Below, in pieces: positions 26,201-41,668 of a stretch of DNA of 64,000 bases; the first letter of the stretch is position 1; every line of letters starts with the position of its first letter. A program made the translations under genes and the position numbers. Origin of the DNA: Cruorifilaria tuberocauda (Eukaryota > Nematoda > Chromadorea > Rhabditida > Onchocercidae); NCBI GenBank assembly GCA_013365365.1, contig JABVXU010000108.1, positions 84,768 to 148,767 on the forward strand. The letters run 5' to 3'. The notes below the pieces were generated by a model. It ran no database searches. It was not told where the DNA came from and saw only the letters and a list, made by a program, of their open reading frames with translations.

Positions 26201-29200
26201 TTGGTCCAGCTTATCATTATTATCACTATTATTACTAATAATAAAACAGATTGGGTAAAATTTTAGGAATGTTGAAAAATTTTTTGCTATAATTTACACT
26301 TACCAATAGAGTAAATTGTCTTGCCTTTACCAAGCACTTCACCATTCAATGTCCACATAATATCAGGTGACGGAAAACCGCGTACACCACATTTCAAGCT
26401 AAATGGTCTGCCAACAGGTATCAACGATTCGTTCGGTGATATTGTAATGATACGAGGAACAACTATAATTTTTGATCATGCTAAAATCAAAACTAATAAT
26501 AATTCAGAATTTAAAAATTAAATAGCAAAAATATGCTACCAAAAACTTCAAGTGTAAACGCCTGCTGAGCAGTTCCAGCTTCATTTGTTGCCATGCATAC
26601 GTATAAACCGGAATCTGAACTTCTAGCATCCATTATCCGGAGTATCTGAATATATAAAATAAATTTTTAATTGTGCAAAATTTTCACAAAATTGTTACAA
26701 AAATTTTTAAATCTGATTAAATTTCCCACAAAAACTTCGTTATTAGATTTCGGAAAGATAATTTAGTTATCTTCTTCATATCACTAATTAAAAGAAAGAT
26801 AAATTTAACCTTATCCTCAACGACATATCTCATTCCAGTCTCAATAGGAATTCCATTAAGTTGCCAAGAAACTATCGGCGGTGGTTCACCGCTAATATTG
26901 CATAAAAGTTGAGCTTCTCCACCCTCAATCACTTGATAATTACCACCGTTCAGTATCTTTGGAGCTTCTGAAGATAATCGTTTAAATTTTCAGAAAGAAA
27001 GATAAGAATGATAAGAACTGATATTGTTCGACATTTGTAAACGATCCTTTCAAATTTAAAAAAAAAAACAATTAGTCGAATTTAGAAATCAAAATTAAAA
27101 TACGTATTTTGACAAACTTACGAACTATAGAAACCGTATATAAAAGCTCATCTTTGCCAGCAATATTTGATGCAACACATTTGTATGTTCCATGATCGTT
27201 TAAGGTAACATCGTTTACCTTCAAGTATTAATTAGAATAAATCAATATCAATAAATTAATTAATAAACAGATGAAAATCCAAAAAGTTTTTTATAATTTG
27301 ATGTTTTTTGCAACTATTTTTTTGTAATAGTAATTCTGACAAATATATGCAAAGAAAAATATGAAAAAGATTTTTTTCATCTTTTTTAAATATCTATTAA
27401 TTTAAAAGAATACCTGAAGATAACGACCATTTTCACCAATAATCACATTTGACGTTGTTTCACGTATCATTGTATCGTTCACGTACCTATAAAACAATTA
27501 GGATACATTATATTCAGATCGATATGGTCTACTAATTCATTTAAAAAATGAGACAAGAAAAAGAAGAAATATAATTTCATTTTGCCTTTCGAGTGTTTAA
27601 GGAAATAAATTAATTAGAATGAAAAATTGAGCGGTAATGAAATATGAGGGTAGCAAAAAACACTAACCAAAATATTTGAGGTAATGGTTTACCGGTTGCA
27701 TCACAAATTATTGTTAATGTTTGAGCAGTTGGTAATCGTGGACTCATCTCAACGTTATCACGATTAATCATCGGAGGTACTGCAAATGATATTTATAAAG
27801 GATTTTATTAAGGGTTGAGATTTTATAAATAGAAATTTTGAAAAAATTTTCTTCGCATTAATATGATACCTAAAACATCGACGTGTACAGTAGCAGAAGA
27901 TGTACCAACTTCATTCACCGCGGTACACGTATATTCACCTACGTGTGATTGTTTCAAACGAGGAATATCAAGTCTTGTTCCTTTCAATGAGATTCTTGCA
28001 CCTAGATAGAAAATACTTTTACATTAAGTGTAAATCTAAGTTAATCATATATTCAATCATTGGTTTCATTTAGATGCTTATTTGTTTAATGTTTATTTTA
28101 CTTTAATTGACATTTGGTTGTTTACTTTTTAAATTTGATACGTTTATGTTTATCTTTACTTTTAAATCGTTTCAAATTGTTATTATTAATTTATTAATTT
28201 AATTTTACTCGTTTCACAATTCATTTATCTCATTGAAATCAAAATTTTAATGAATTAAATTTTTCATTTCAGTAATTTATAATAAAGAATATTTGGAAAA
28301 AATATGCTGACCGTTTGCAGAAGTGATAAGTGGTTGACCGTCCTTAGCCCATGATAATGATGGTTCTGGATTACCAGTAGCTTGACACTGTATTGTGATA
28401 ACACTGTCGATCGGTCGAACATTATCATCCGGATTTATGGATACGACTGGAAGTGCTAAAAATAAATATCAAAATGATAAACGATAAAAATGATAGATAT
28501 TATGAAAGAAAAGTATTTGGAAATCTATGGCGCTAATTGTTCAATTGCGCTCATTTCAGATATTTAGAACTAGTCAGCATTTATTAAAACGAAAAAAATA
28601 TTATAAGAAAACAAAAAGTTCACTCCAAACATCCAACGTTAATTCATGGTCTGTTTTACCAGCCGCATTTGATGCTTCACACGTCCAAATACCAGCATGA
28701 TCACGTTTAGCTTCCAATATTTCCAATCCTAAAATTTAATTACAAGCTAATAGTTAGCTTAAATCTGATTAAATTCATTTTCGAATATCTTCGTATGAAT
28801 TTCGGTGGATTTAATTTTTTCTATAGCTTTTTGTATTCGAAATTAATAAGATTGCAAAACCCTGTCCATTCTCGACTAGTCGTATATCACTTCTCTTATT
28901 AACTGTCACTGGATAACCATCTTTCATCCAACGAATTGTCGGTAATGGATATCCGGAAACCATACACCAAAGAGTAATGGGACGTCCGGAAACAACATTC
29001 GGTTGTTGCTCGTTCCGACTATAATCCAAATGAGGCGCTGCTGTAGAAACGAAAATTTTTCCATTAATAATGCTGATAATTAAAAATTTCCGGAAATTTA
29101 ATGATCCTTGATATTTATACTTACGGTGGATTTAAAGAAGGTTGAAAAATTTGTTCGCCAATATAGAGAACAGAAATTAGCTAAAGAAAAAAATCCTAGG

Positions 29201-32200
29201 ATTTCAAATATATAATCGAACGATTTTAAATAATAGTATTAATTAGCAGATTGAGACATATCATGCTCACAATAATTTCATGCAATTAAACCTGCCCAAT
29301 AAAAAACGATCATTAATCAATTGATATTGGAATATCTTTGTACTACAAGAATCTTCCTCAAGATTCTATTCTATTAAGTTTGAATTTACTTATAATGAAT
29401 TATAAGTTATAATATTTTCCTCCTTGAGGTCAGCGTGATTGACTTATACGCCTTTTAAATTTCAGCTTCAAAAGTTTAGCCTTCAGCTTCTGACAATGCT
29501 CAAAGGCAATCTAGATACGTACAAAGTATTTCCACGTAGAAATCAAGTGATGATTCGCCTGCACGATTCAGTGCAACACATGAATAATTGCCAGCGTCAG
29601 AAAGTGACATGCGAGTGATATGCAAACGTTCACCTTCAGATGTGATCTAAAATTGCAAGGATTAAAACATTCAGTAGAAATGAATATTTTAGATTTGGAA
29701 AGTGAATTTTAAATAGAAAAATCAGAGTTTATAAAGAATTAAACATATTATAAGGAATTGCTGTTAATTGAAAAAAACACTAAACTGAAAATTTTGATAC
29801 GAAATAAAAAAATCAAATACTAAACCTAAATTTATTAATAAGCTGATTATACCAATATATTTGTGCTAAATCACACGGACATAACCTTGGCTTAATTTGG
29901 TACCACAATTCACTGGTATCAATCAAGGTGGAATTGACTGATACCAATGAATCAAGGTGGATTCGCAGATCATAATTTGTTAGTGTAATTAATATTTGAA
30001 AAGCAAATGGAATCGTTCTTGGAAAATGAAAAATAACGAATGATTTGACTAACTTTAATATTTGGTATTACATTTGCATCAATTGGACGGCCATCTTTGT
30101 ACCACAAAATTTCCGTAGGAGTTGTTGAATATTCGTCATGTTTTACTGGACAGTACAGCGTAACGCTATCTTTTTCTCGTTTGGTATATTTTTGTGATTC
30201 TATCCTTTCAAGTTGTGGTGGTACTGAAATTTGGAAATTCAACAAAGTAGTAGAAACAAAATAGAGTAAATTGATCCATTACGATTTGAGGAAGAAAAGA
30301 AGTTTAACCCAACCTAAAACTTCGAGGTTGAAACTCTGCTCTACTCGCCCTCCTTTATTTTCAACCACACAAAGAAATTGTCCTTGGTCGCTTACTCTCA
30401 CTTCTTTGATACCAAATGTTTGATTATTCTGAAAGATATCATTTATCACGATTCTTTTCTCAGCAAAGATCAATTCAAATAATTCATAAATTTGTACTGC
30501 TGGATTTTAATTTGAACTAACAGTTTAAATTATTTATCAAACTTTTATCTCTTATTGATGATGGATAGCTCATTTAAACGATTTAAATAATGATATTAAT
30601 TAGCAGATTGGGAAATGTCGTGCTCTACAATTAAACCTGCTCAATAACAAAACGATCATCATCAGTTGATATTGGAATACCATCTTTATACCATATTACT
30701 GATGGATGTGGGATTCCAGAAACTGGACATTCTAGGTAAATTGATCTGCAAAATCCTTGATTAAAAAATAAACTTACAGCTAAATGAAATTAGCATAACT
30801 ATCAGAATCGCAAAAAGTATCATTTCCATGTTTTATGATAATTCATGGTTAGAATTCAGGAATTATTAAGATAATTAACAAAAGCAAAATTAAAAATGAA
30901 AAATCGTGAAAGAAAATATGGCATCAGAATCTGCAAAATAATCTAAAATTGAAAATGACCATTTCAATCATCTGTTATCATTAATTTTTCGTTCAAATTT
31001 TTGCAGATATATCTGGAAAATTGAAAATGACTAATTTTTTTGAAACGAACCTTCCTGCAACGGCTAATGGATTGCCGATGATATTGGAAGTATCGATACT
31101 TGGTGGTACCAACACCTTCAGTATCAAGTTGATATCAGCTGAACCTGCTTCATTTTCCGTCTTACACGTATATTTGCCACCATCGCTTATTTCCACACCA
31201 CGAATCGTTATTTGCTAATAAAAAATTGAAATTTTTGAGGAAAAATAATAATCAATCATAACTTTTACTAACTGAAACAATTCAAAAACAATCAAATAAA
31301 CAAAGAACACACTGAGTTTAATCTTCATTTTCTTGGAAATAACTTTATGTAAATAATTCTTATAATCAACATAATCATTCATTTAATTATTCATAAATAT
31401 AATCAAAATATCGTTGTAACCATGAAGTAAAATCTTTGTTATAAGAAACACTAAACAAATCGAATGATTCCCTTTTCAGCATTCTAAGAACTACGTGATC
31501 GTTGCTCAGTTGTATCTCTTATATATTTACATGATTACTATCGACTTTACTTCTTAATCATCTACGTGATTACTATTATCTTATCTCTTGCATTATATAC
31601 GATATACTAGAGTCTGTCTACGAGATTACTGTTTATCGTACATATTGTATTCTGACAATCCTGTTGTATTCTGTCTAGAATATTCTTCATTCATCTATCA
31701 TCCAACGAAGAGATCATCCCAATCATTTCTACTATCAAGAAATATTTTTAATTTTCTTAAGTTTAGCTATTAGTATCATACTGTCGCTGCTTGTAATGTA
31801 ATCAGTTGCAATAGGATTACACTGTAATTTGCTGTACTAGAATCTACCAAGTGAAATTTATTCCAAAACTTTTTCACTAATTTGAACAATCAAACTGTCT
31901 CTTTCACTTCAATAACTAACAAGGATTCTTTGCTACTAACATTATAACTGTTATATCTTATTATCATGAATCTTCCGTAAGGAATAAGCCTTTACAATAA
32001 TCTTGTCCGTGAACTTGATTAATTGAAAAACACATGACGAATCCTTCTACTTGAAATTGATTTGTAAATGAGTCTAATTTGATCATTAGGTGATTGACGA
32101 TCACTCTTTCACAAAAAATGAGTATTTTTTTATATCTTTGCTCAAAAATTAGCGTTGCTGGATAATCATATCACTTCTAGTTGGTGACAATATCATGCTT

Positions 32201-35200
32201 GGCTTATTTTTAATTAATTTTCAAGCATATAATATTCGTTGTAACGTGATTTTTTATTCATTTAAATTGATAGAATGAAAAAAAAAAATGATTTTGCATT
32301 ATTTCTATCAGAATTATTTCTTTAAAACTAAGATCTTTAAATTTCAGATAAAATCATTCCTGATAATCAGATCAACAATCTGATTCTGGACTGCATGAAG
32401 TCCTCACATATAAAATTGATATATCCAAGTTTGAATCTGACATCCGGTTAGATCACAAATTAAAACCAAGAAGATATCAATATCACATGCAATTTTCAAA
32501 TATATCAAAATCTTAACGAATAATAATGGAATTTATATTGATGTGATAAAACAAACTTACCTGTCCATTCGGTGAGATATGAATGTTTTCAGTAAGATAT
32601 AAGGGTGAATCACCGCGGAACCAATGAATTTCCGGTTTTGGTTCAGCTTCAACATCGCAATCCATGGTGACCGTTTTACCAACTACCACTTCATACACAG
32701 CTTCACCACGATGATAAAATTTCGGTGGACCTAATAAAGTTTGAATTCTTATCACAAATTTGTAATTGCAACTAAGCAAACATAACGGAACATGATAACA
32801 TTTCCTTCTATAACTCTCGTTAAAGTTATAGTGAAAATTTCAGTTGAAAATTCAACAATCATAAAGTTAATTTCTAATATATTTCAGAGTAAATTAAAAT
32901 TATTTTTGCATTTAAAAATTCTCAATGTTAAAAATGAAAATTACCTATAATTTCAAGTTCATAATTCGTATTTAATATTCCAGCTTCATTTTCTGCATGA
33001 CACATATAGCGTCCGCTATCAGACTGCTAAAGATATACAAGCACTATCACTGAATAGTGGCAAGTTTAAATTTGAACCATAGGAGAGAGATTAAAAAATC
33101 TTTTTCCCACATAATTCCTAGTTTCATCTCATTTTATTATCAAAATTATTCGTTTCTCATTCCGACAAGAATACCTTCGATTCTTGAATGATTAGATTTG
33201 TTTCTCCAACAGTCATTGCATGATCAATCTTAATTGGTTCCCCATTATATAACCATTCGATCTGAAAAAAGTTATCTTTATCAAAATGAAATCAGACTGA
33301 AAAAAATTTACTAATACTGTAAATCTATTACTATTTAAGGAACCTTTGGTTTTGGATTGCCTTGAACTGGACAATGCATGATAACTTTGGAGCCTTGAAT
33401 AACACGTAGATTCTGATCGATTTGTTCATCGATATGTGGTGCTATCAGTACAGTAACTGTAAAACTGGCCTCTGCTTCTCCAGCAAAATTCTTCGCAACG
33501 CATGAATAGCTTCCGGAATCTGCTCTATAAAGAAAATTATTTTGCAAAACTTCTGAAAAATATCTTTCCGTATTTTTACTCCCTTCCTCTCTCTTCTTAG
33601 TTTACGTTGTGGCTAAAGTTTCCTCCAATATGAAATGTCGTGAAGATTATTTTAGCTTTTAATTTGATTCAACGACAACTTATCGACGAAGTTTTCTTCT
33701 TTGAATGAAATTGGTGGAACAGTTTTTCGTTCAGTGGAAGATTTGATTTTGTAACACGAGCCGACTCGATAGTTTATTAGTTGGAGAGGTGATTATAGTG
33801 ATCAGTGGAAAGGGTGATTGTATTTCAGAACTGATCTCGGATACTTTTGGTCTATGGTTGAGTGAAAAATTGGCAAGGAGGATAATTCAATTGGCGACAA
33901 AGACTATTGTACGAAGGAATGAGAATATCTGTTGCAAGCACAGAGGATTTAAGCTAGACACAAAGCATTTAAGCTTGATGCAAAAGATTTAAGCCAAACA
34001 AAAAGGATTTAAGCTAGACACAAAAGATTGACATGCGACTAGCTATAGGTAAAGGTTAAGACAGAACAAAGCTAACTATAGACAACATTAAGCCTTCTTA
34101 ATTTTATAACAAATGATGAATCATTGAATACGCCGATTTTCCGACACAAAATAGATTTTACTCAAACCTGCGTGATTTAAGAATCATCATTGTTTCACCA
34201 CGTGGACTCAGTATGATATTCGTCATATCTTCAATTGGACGCCCGCCACGCATCCATCTGAAATTACAGCACGGAAGGATGTCTTTTTTAATTTTTAAAA
34301 TTACAGTATGAATTTTTTTAGATGAACAATTGGAATATTAACGAGAGATTATATTTGTGATAATTTATTTCGGTCAAAAATAGAAAAAAACTCTACGTGA
34401 TAACTGGTTCAGGATGTCCATCAACTTTACATTCAAGACGTGCTCGTTCACCATCACGAACTCGAATTTCCGGTTTAAGTTCACGAAAACGTGGCTTAAT
34501 AAAAATATCAACTTCAAAATCAATTGATGTTTTGCCAGCTTCATTACGTGCTTCACACGTGTATCTAAAAATTCATTTATAATAATAACGATATGATTGA
34601 AAAGCTTTATTTTAAGCTTTTATACATATTTTCATACCAAAATGAGACATTCGTTATTTCTCGGATTAAAAAATTTTACATTATGCGATAGTTTTAGAGT
34701 AATTACGGTTGGATAAACATCCCGAGAGTTCATGCAAAGATATTTCCCGAGATATCCCAAATAAAATGTGTGGTTTGTTTGCTTTGCAGTATATTTCATT
34801 GAATCAATATTTCATGAATTACGATAACTCACTTCCTGATAGCATTTCAATTTAATCATGTATTTTTACTTAAAAAATTGAAAGTATCAACTATCACCTG
34901 CCAGCATCAGAAGCTTTCGATGAATTAATCACAAAACGTGGACCAGGTGTGCTTAAAAGTCGTCCATCACGTTTCCACACAATCATCGGTTTTGGATTTC
35001 CACTTGCAATACATTCTAATGTTACTGTAGCATTTTCTTTCACCTGAACAACACGTTCACCTTCCAGAATCATCGGTGGAACTAAAAAAGCTGACATTTA
35101 GTCACAAACAAGCAGTGATATACTGAATTTGAAAAATGATAAAGTATCAAAGAATAAGAAAGAAAAAGTACCTTCCTTAAGTTTTAAGCTATAAAAGAAG

Positions 35201-38200
35201 AAAAAATAAATCTTCACAATAGATAACTTTTGTGATTGTGAGATATGAAATCCACTGATAAGGTTTCTTTCTTGCATATTCACAATCATATCATATCAGT
35301 GTGCACTAACCAAGCACATGAAGTTGTGTTGTCATTCGATGTTCACCAGCTGGATTTCTTGCTATACAGGTGTATCGCCCTGCATCACCAACTTGCGCTT
35401 CCCTAAATTTACACCTTCTTCTTTTATTATTTTAAATTAATTTATTCCTTTTAAATTACGTGAACAAAGAAATTGAAATTATTCACTGCAATTAATAAAA
35501 TATAGCTTAATGAATTTCCGCTAAAAAGTAAACAGGATTTAATAAATTTAATTTTGCAAAGACAAAGATTGTTGCTACACGAAAAATTCCATTCATGCTA
35601 ATTTAATTATTTGCATCAAAATGCTATTAAGATTAATGCATTTCTTTACTGTTCATTGCATTTGGAAATTTTTGAATTTTGAAAAAAGAAACCTGAAATG
35701 AATGTAATGCAAATTAGTGGATGATTGAGCTATTGTAGCATTAAATCGTTGGCCATTTTTTAACCATTCAACTTTTGGCGCTGGTGTCCCACTTACTTCA
35801 CAACGAATTGTCTGTCCTTGTCCTTTGATTACTTTCAATTCATCAAGAGTTGTTGAAATTCTTGGTGGTGCTACAATCAATATTCAACCATACAAAATGA
35901 CTTCAATTAATTCATTCTTTTAAATTAAACAGCAAAATTTATGGAATTAATTTCTCGAATTCAATTTATTGAAATACAGGTAACAATTATTAGGTTCGTA
36001 GGAATTAATTCTTAGGATAAGTTATGGGAATATGGCGGAATAATTATTGCATTGAAATTATTAATTATTTTGGAATATTAGAATAACTTTACCAATTACT
36101 TGCAAGAATGTATCAGCTTCAGCTCTTCCAACTTTATTTGTTGCCGTACACGAATATCGTCCTTCCTGATTCACTTGTATTTCTTTCAGTGCCAATAAAG
36201 TACCATTGTTTAAAATCTAAATTCAAGCGAACATATAAAAGAATTAAATTAATTAAAACTAAAAATAAAATATGGATTTAAAAGTTGTTACAAAAAATTA
36301 AATATTCAGTAGGAATTTAAGCAAAATTCAATTTCTTTACCGAATCAAACACAAATAAAAGTGTTAAGCTTTTAATATTTTGAATAAGGATATAAATTTA
36401 ATTAGTTTTTTTCAGATTAAAATATCATATTTTAAAGTGATAGCAAACTTATGCATTTCAAGACTTTCTTTTAAGTTTGAAATAAATTAATTACTCGAAT
36501 ATTTTCGGATGGAAAAATTGTTCGTCCATTGAAAGACCAAACATTTTTTGGTGTCGGTATACCAGTTATCCTACATTCAATATGAACCGTTTGATTCAAA
36601 ACCGATTCAAACTTACGAAATGCTGATCCAATAATTTTTGGCGGAACTGAAAATTATTGTGCTTGTATTTGTTGAAAAGACTATAATTCAGCGTAAATTT
36701 CTTTATGTTTAAGAAGTGATTCGATTGATTACTTATCATTTAAAGTGATATTTTCCAGAATTTTATCAATTTAACCGGAAACATAGTATCATCTATCTTT
36801 TCTTAATAATTTATCATAACATTTGGTCATTTATAAAATTTTATCAAAAAATTTTTTTCATAGGAAATGGCAATTTTGTGGGAACGTTTGGTAAAATTAA
36901 ATTAGGAATGAAAACTGGTTCAATTTACGCTAAATTGGGAAAAAACTTTATAAAGAGAAAGCATAGGAAATAACTTTCTAAGAATTCATCTATGGTATTT
37001 GAATCATGAAAATTATTGCTAAACAAGTATTTTATCACTTCTATAAAGATCTTATCAAAAATAATATCATTTGAATTTGCAAATTTGCATTTGGAAAACA
37101 TAGCCTAGATCAGTGAGGAAATGAACTGAAATGAATTAGTTCAAAATTCTGATTCTCTCTTTTTGCTAATTGTTGCTTAAGCAATTCATCGTATCTATGA
37201 GTAATTCAAGTTGACAGATAATTTGATTTTCAATGAAAGCTAATAACTTTGGCTTCTAGAATAATTGAAATTGCCAACTTTTTGTTACTTAATTAAATTT
37301 ACCTAAAACGACGACATTTATGTATGCAATTGCTTCTCCAGCATCATTCCATGCTCGACAAACATATCGACCTGCATCATATACTTGCCCACGTAGGATA
37401 TGCAACTTTAAGCCACTCGTTGATAGCTGTAACTTACTTTTACTGATAACTACAATTTTATTTATCGCAGTTTTAGTGATAGCTGCAATTGCAACCTTAC
37501 TAGGATATTACGACTTACCTTTAGTATTATTTCTATTAATAACTGCAACCTTACTTTTATTAATAACTGCAGCTTTATTTTGTGATAACTGAAACCTTAT
37601 TTTTACTGATTATTATACCTTTAGTAATAACTGAACTTACTCTTAGTTATATCTGTAACCTTTTATTTCCTGCAGTTTGCATTACTTCATATAATTTCAC
37701 CGATAAGAATTTAGAATTTCAATTTCTTTTCTTTTTTAGCTTTTTTTTCAAATTCTTACTTCAACTTTCAGGGTACGTTAGAAATTTTTCTCGCTATCGA
37801 ATTGGGTTTGATTTTGAAAATTGGAAAAAATCCTAACATTTCCCTTTTAATTTTAATATTATCAATGCGGTTTGCAAGAAGTTTTATTGATGTTGTCAAA
37901 AATAGTTCCCAAAAAAAAACTTTTCAAAAAATAGCAATAAATTTTATTGGCAATAAATCAATCACGACGATCGTGTCGTTTATTAGATAAATTTTCGTAG
38001 ACACTTGCATATCAAACTGCCATAGCAAAATTATACCCTTTCTTATTTCTGTTTTCTTTTAAATAAAGAACCGGTTTTCCTATAAATTTTATTCGCATAC
38101 AGTATGAAAAAGGTAAGTACTTTTTGAACCGTATGATCTATTTTTTTTTACGAATTAATTTTGAAATTTAATGCAATTTTACGAATGAAATACAATTTAT

Positions 38201-41200
38201 CATTATGTAATTATTGCTAATACTCTTTTATTACCACTTTTATCATAACTGCTTGAGTTTGATTAGAGAATGACAGAGTTTCGTTTTTGGAATTGATCTA
38301 AAATTTTCAACTTATTCTTTTCATCTACTAAAGAAAAAAATGATAAGAGAAATGAAAAATCATTACTGTTTTTCATTAATGGAATAACAAATCAGAATTG
38401 CTTAAACAATTTAATTATCATTTTTTATAATTTATTATCATCTAGTTTTATTATCATTTATCACTGCACTAACCTGTAAGTTATTCGAAGTAGTAATTGG
38501 AATACCATTCTTAGTCCATTGTATTTCCACTGATGGATCATTGATTGGACAAGTTAGCGTCGTTGTTTCATTTTCAGGTAATTCAATGACACGATGCTGA
38601 CCATCCATTTGTGGTGGTTCTAAATTTAGGTACAGATGATAGGTACAAATATAAGATTTCAATTTCTAATTCACGAATTGAGTTCTAAATTCTAAATCAA
38701 ACCAAACTTATCGCTTATTCCACTAAAATATCTTACATCCAAAAATGAACAACTATTCTTTGAAATTTGATTTTTTTCAAGAATAAAAAATTAAGTCCTG
38801 ATTTTACTTAATAGTAAAGTAATTAATGCGCAAAAAATATCAGGTAAAGAATTAATGAGAGAGAGGGAGAATACCGAAGAAATTTAATAAGCAATTCCAA
38901 TTTTAATTTCAGATATGATTACTCGGATTTTTGATTGTTTTAGATCAATTAAAAGACTTAAGAATATAAATTTTTTACAAATTCTAAATTTCGACAGAAA
39001 AAGAATTAACTAAGAATAGCCACAATCAGATCTTTTTCCGCTCGGCCAGGTTTATTTTCTGCCACACATGAATATCGGCCAGCATCCTGATCAGTAGCTG
39101 ATTCAATATGTAGTTGTTGATGATTATTCAGAAACATAACATCTGTTTCGTTGATTTGTTGACCATTCTGTAGAATAATGTGTCATCAGTAATTGGCTAA
39201 TTAATTCAAATTAATTTACTGAATATATATCACTGTTTTATTATTTTTATAAATTCAATTAATTTATTTCAATTAACTTATAAATTCAATTAATTTATTC
39301 CAATCGCATAAAAATCATGAATTCTCGATTCAGCTAACTTTCTAATTAATTAGCTAACAATTTATTTTTTTCACAAGTCTTTTGTTTCACTTTCTCTATT
39401 GCTTTTCCACCATAAGTTAGCTACTATTCCGCTAACAAATCAGTGCAATGGTTTGATGCATTTCATTTTAATTTCCAGATTACTTTGAGTGGTGCAAGCT
39501 TAATGAATTGAAACATAATAATAAAACGGAAAATCTTCCTTCCTGATTTGCTGAATTCGAGTTACTCTCAATCAAAACGATTTCGAGTTACTCTCGATCA
39601 AAACAAAACCAAATTTTTTTTTGAATGAAATAATTTCTATTAATTTTTTATTCAAAGAATTGTTTGCTTTCCTTGAAATAATCTCTCTATGCATGAAATG
39701 CATAGAATTACCATAGCATTTCATCAGCAACAAATTCTATCAATAGCTTCTTGAGCAAAAAAAGCTAATTGATTGAAAATTTCCAGAAAAATGAATAAAT
39801 AATTTTATGGTTTATTTACCAAAAGAAAAAGTTTTTTTTTACTTCCAATAATTTATTTTCAAATTATCCATTAATTTAATTCACCTCTTTTAATTTCTAT
39901 TTTCCATTTTCGTTTTCTCTCTCCTTCCTCTCTCCCTTTCTCTCTCCATTCTTTTTAGCAAGAGGAAAAAACAGCCCTATCAATGTGAGCATTTATTGAG
40001 TTCAATTGAGACTTTTGAAATTGGAATTGACATTAGTAAAAAACAAAACAGAACAAAGCTTCCTTTCTAATCTTCTGCTGCTAACTCTTGGCTTCCTTGT
40101 TGCTATCTTCTGGAAGCTAATCGAGAGTACAAACATCCCAAGTGAGGTTATCCTATGAATCAAATCCGGAATTCAATTCCTCATAATTCCTTCCCATCAT
40201 TCACGCAAACAAATACACATTACACCTACTTTCACGCCCCCAATTTCGACAAAAGCTATTTAGATCGACGATCTCCGTGTCTGTGTTTTTGCGTGTGTGT
40301 ATGCGTGCGTGTGCATGTGTGTGCTTGTTTATGAGTGTTTGTATGTGTGCGTGAGAATATACATGTGTCTGTCCTATGTATGTGTGTGCATGTGTGTATG
40401 TGTATGTGCATGTACGTGTGTGTGTGTATATGTATGATATACGATGAGTTAAAGCAGCTTTTCACATAGGAATAAAATGTTTACCGCATATTGCAGTACT
40501 TTTGAAGTAGCTTCACTTCTCCTTAAGATATTTTTAATTTTGCTTTTTGGGATTTATTAAATTTCAAAAAGTATAAAAAAAGTATTCAGTTTAGATAGTC
40601 TGAAATTATAACAAGGCTTCAATTTTTAATCAATTCATTCTAATTTACTGTATTTTAACTAATTAAGTAAAAGATGTGTCATACTTCTTGTCAAAAATAC
40701 ATTGAAATTTATTATTGTTATCGTTATTTGTTGTTTATTTTAGATGATAAAATAAACATTGATTTTAATATATAATAAATATTTTAATGTTTTTAATGAA
40801 ATTAATTTATCCTTTCGCTTTCTTTGTTCGACTAATCAATTTTATTTTGTATTTTATCTAATCGATAGTTAATGAATGTATCGCAAATAATTAGAGTAAA
40901 ACTTTTAATTAATTAAAATTTCTTTTCTACAACATTAATTAAAAGAATATTTATTTTAACATTTGGTGAAAAATGAATAAAATTTATTCATTGATTGAAG
41001 TTTATATTATTTCCAAAATGATTAATAGACTCCTAAAATTTCCCAAGTACATTAGTCTGTTAAGTGATTTGATTTTATCACTTCAATAAAATATCATTAT
41101 CAATTTACTTAAACATATCAAAGAGCTCTATCATAGCAATTGATACCTCATCACAAAAAGATTTGATTATTGTAGAATTTATAACAATTGAATTTTCTCA

Positions 41201-41628
41201 AAAAAACATCGAAATATAACGAATGATGACTCATCCGACTCTTGAACATTTCCAAAATTTTCTTTAAAATGACAAAAGTTTATTTATAAAAATATGACAT
41301 AAAATCGATGAAAAGAGAAAAACACTCGAAATGTTGCTAAGGTAAAAAAAGGAAAAGAAAGGGAGAGAGAGAGGTAAAAAGAAATTAGTTAGATTAGTTA
41401 TTTCTACTACTAACCAGTTTTGGATTCCAAATTTACGGATATCCTGTCCTTTTCCATTTATTTCTTACTCAATTACTCGCTTTAATACTTACCATTTATG
41501 TAAAAAGGTATGAAAAAGAAGAAAAATTACTTTCCGTTCTTGCTTAAATTAGCATAATTTCGATTTTGGAATTTGTTAAAATATAAATTAAAACTTTAAC
41601 AAAAAAATGTTTTTTTCTGTGTTAAATC

Positions 41629-41668
<40 letters not shown>

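Noticed and set aside
31021..31218. + strand open frame of 65 codons
   Set aside because: It is antisense to hemicentin exon 31051-31214.
37320..37990. Series of hydrophobic + strand open frames resembling membrane segments
   Set aside because: They arise from the 24-bp repeat and T-rich intron. The minus strand of 37303-37432 is a good Ig exon.
40256..40465. His/Thr-rich minus-strand open frame
   Set aside because: It is the translation of the TG microsatellite.
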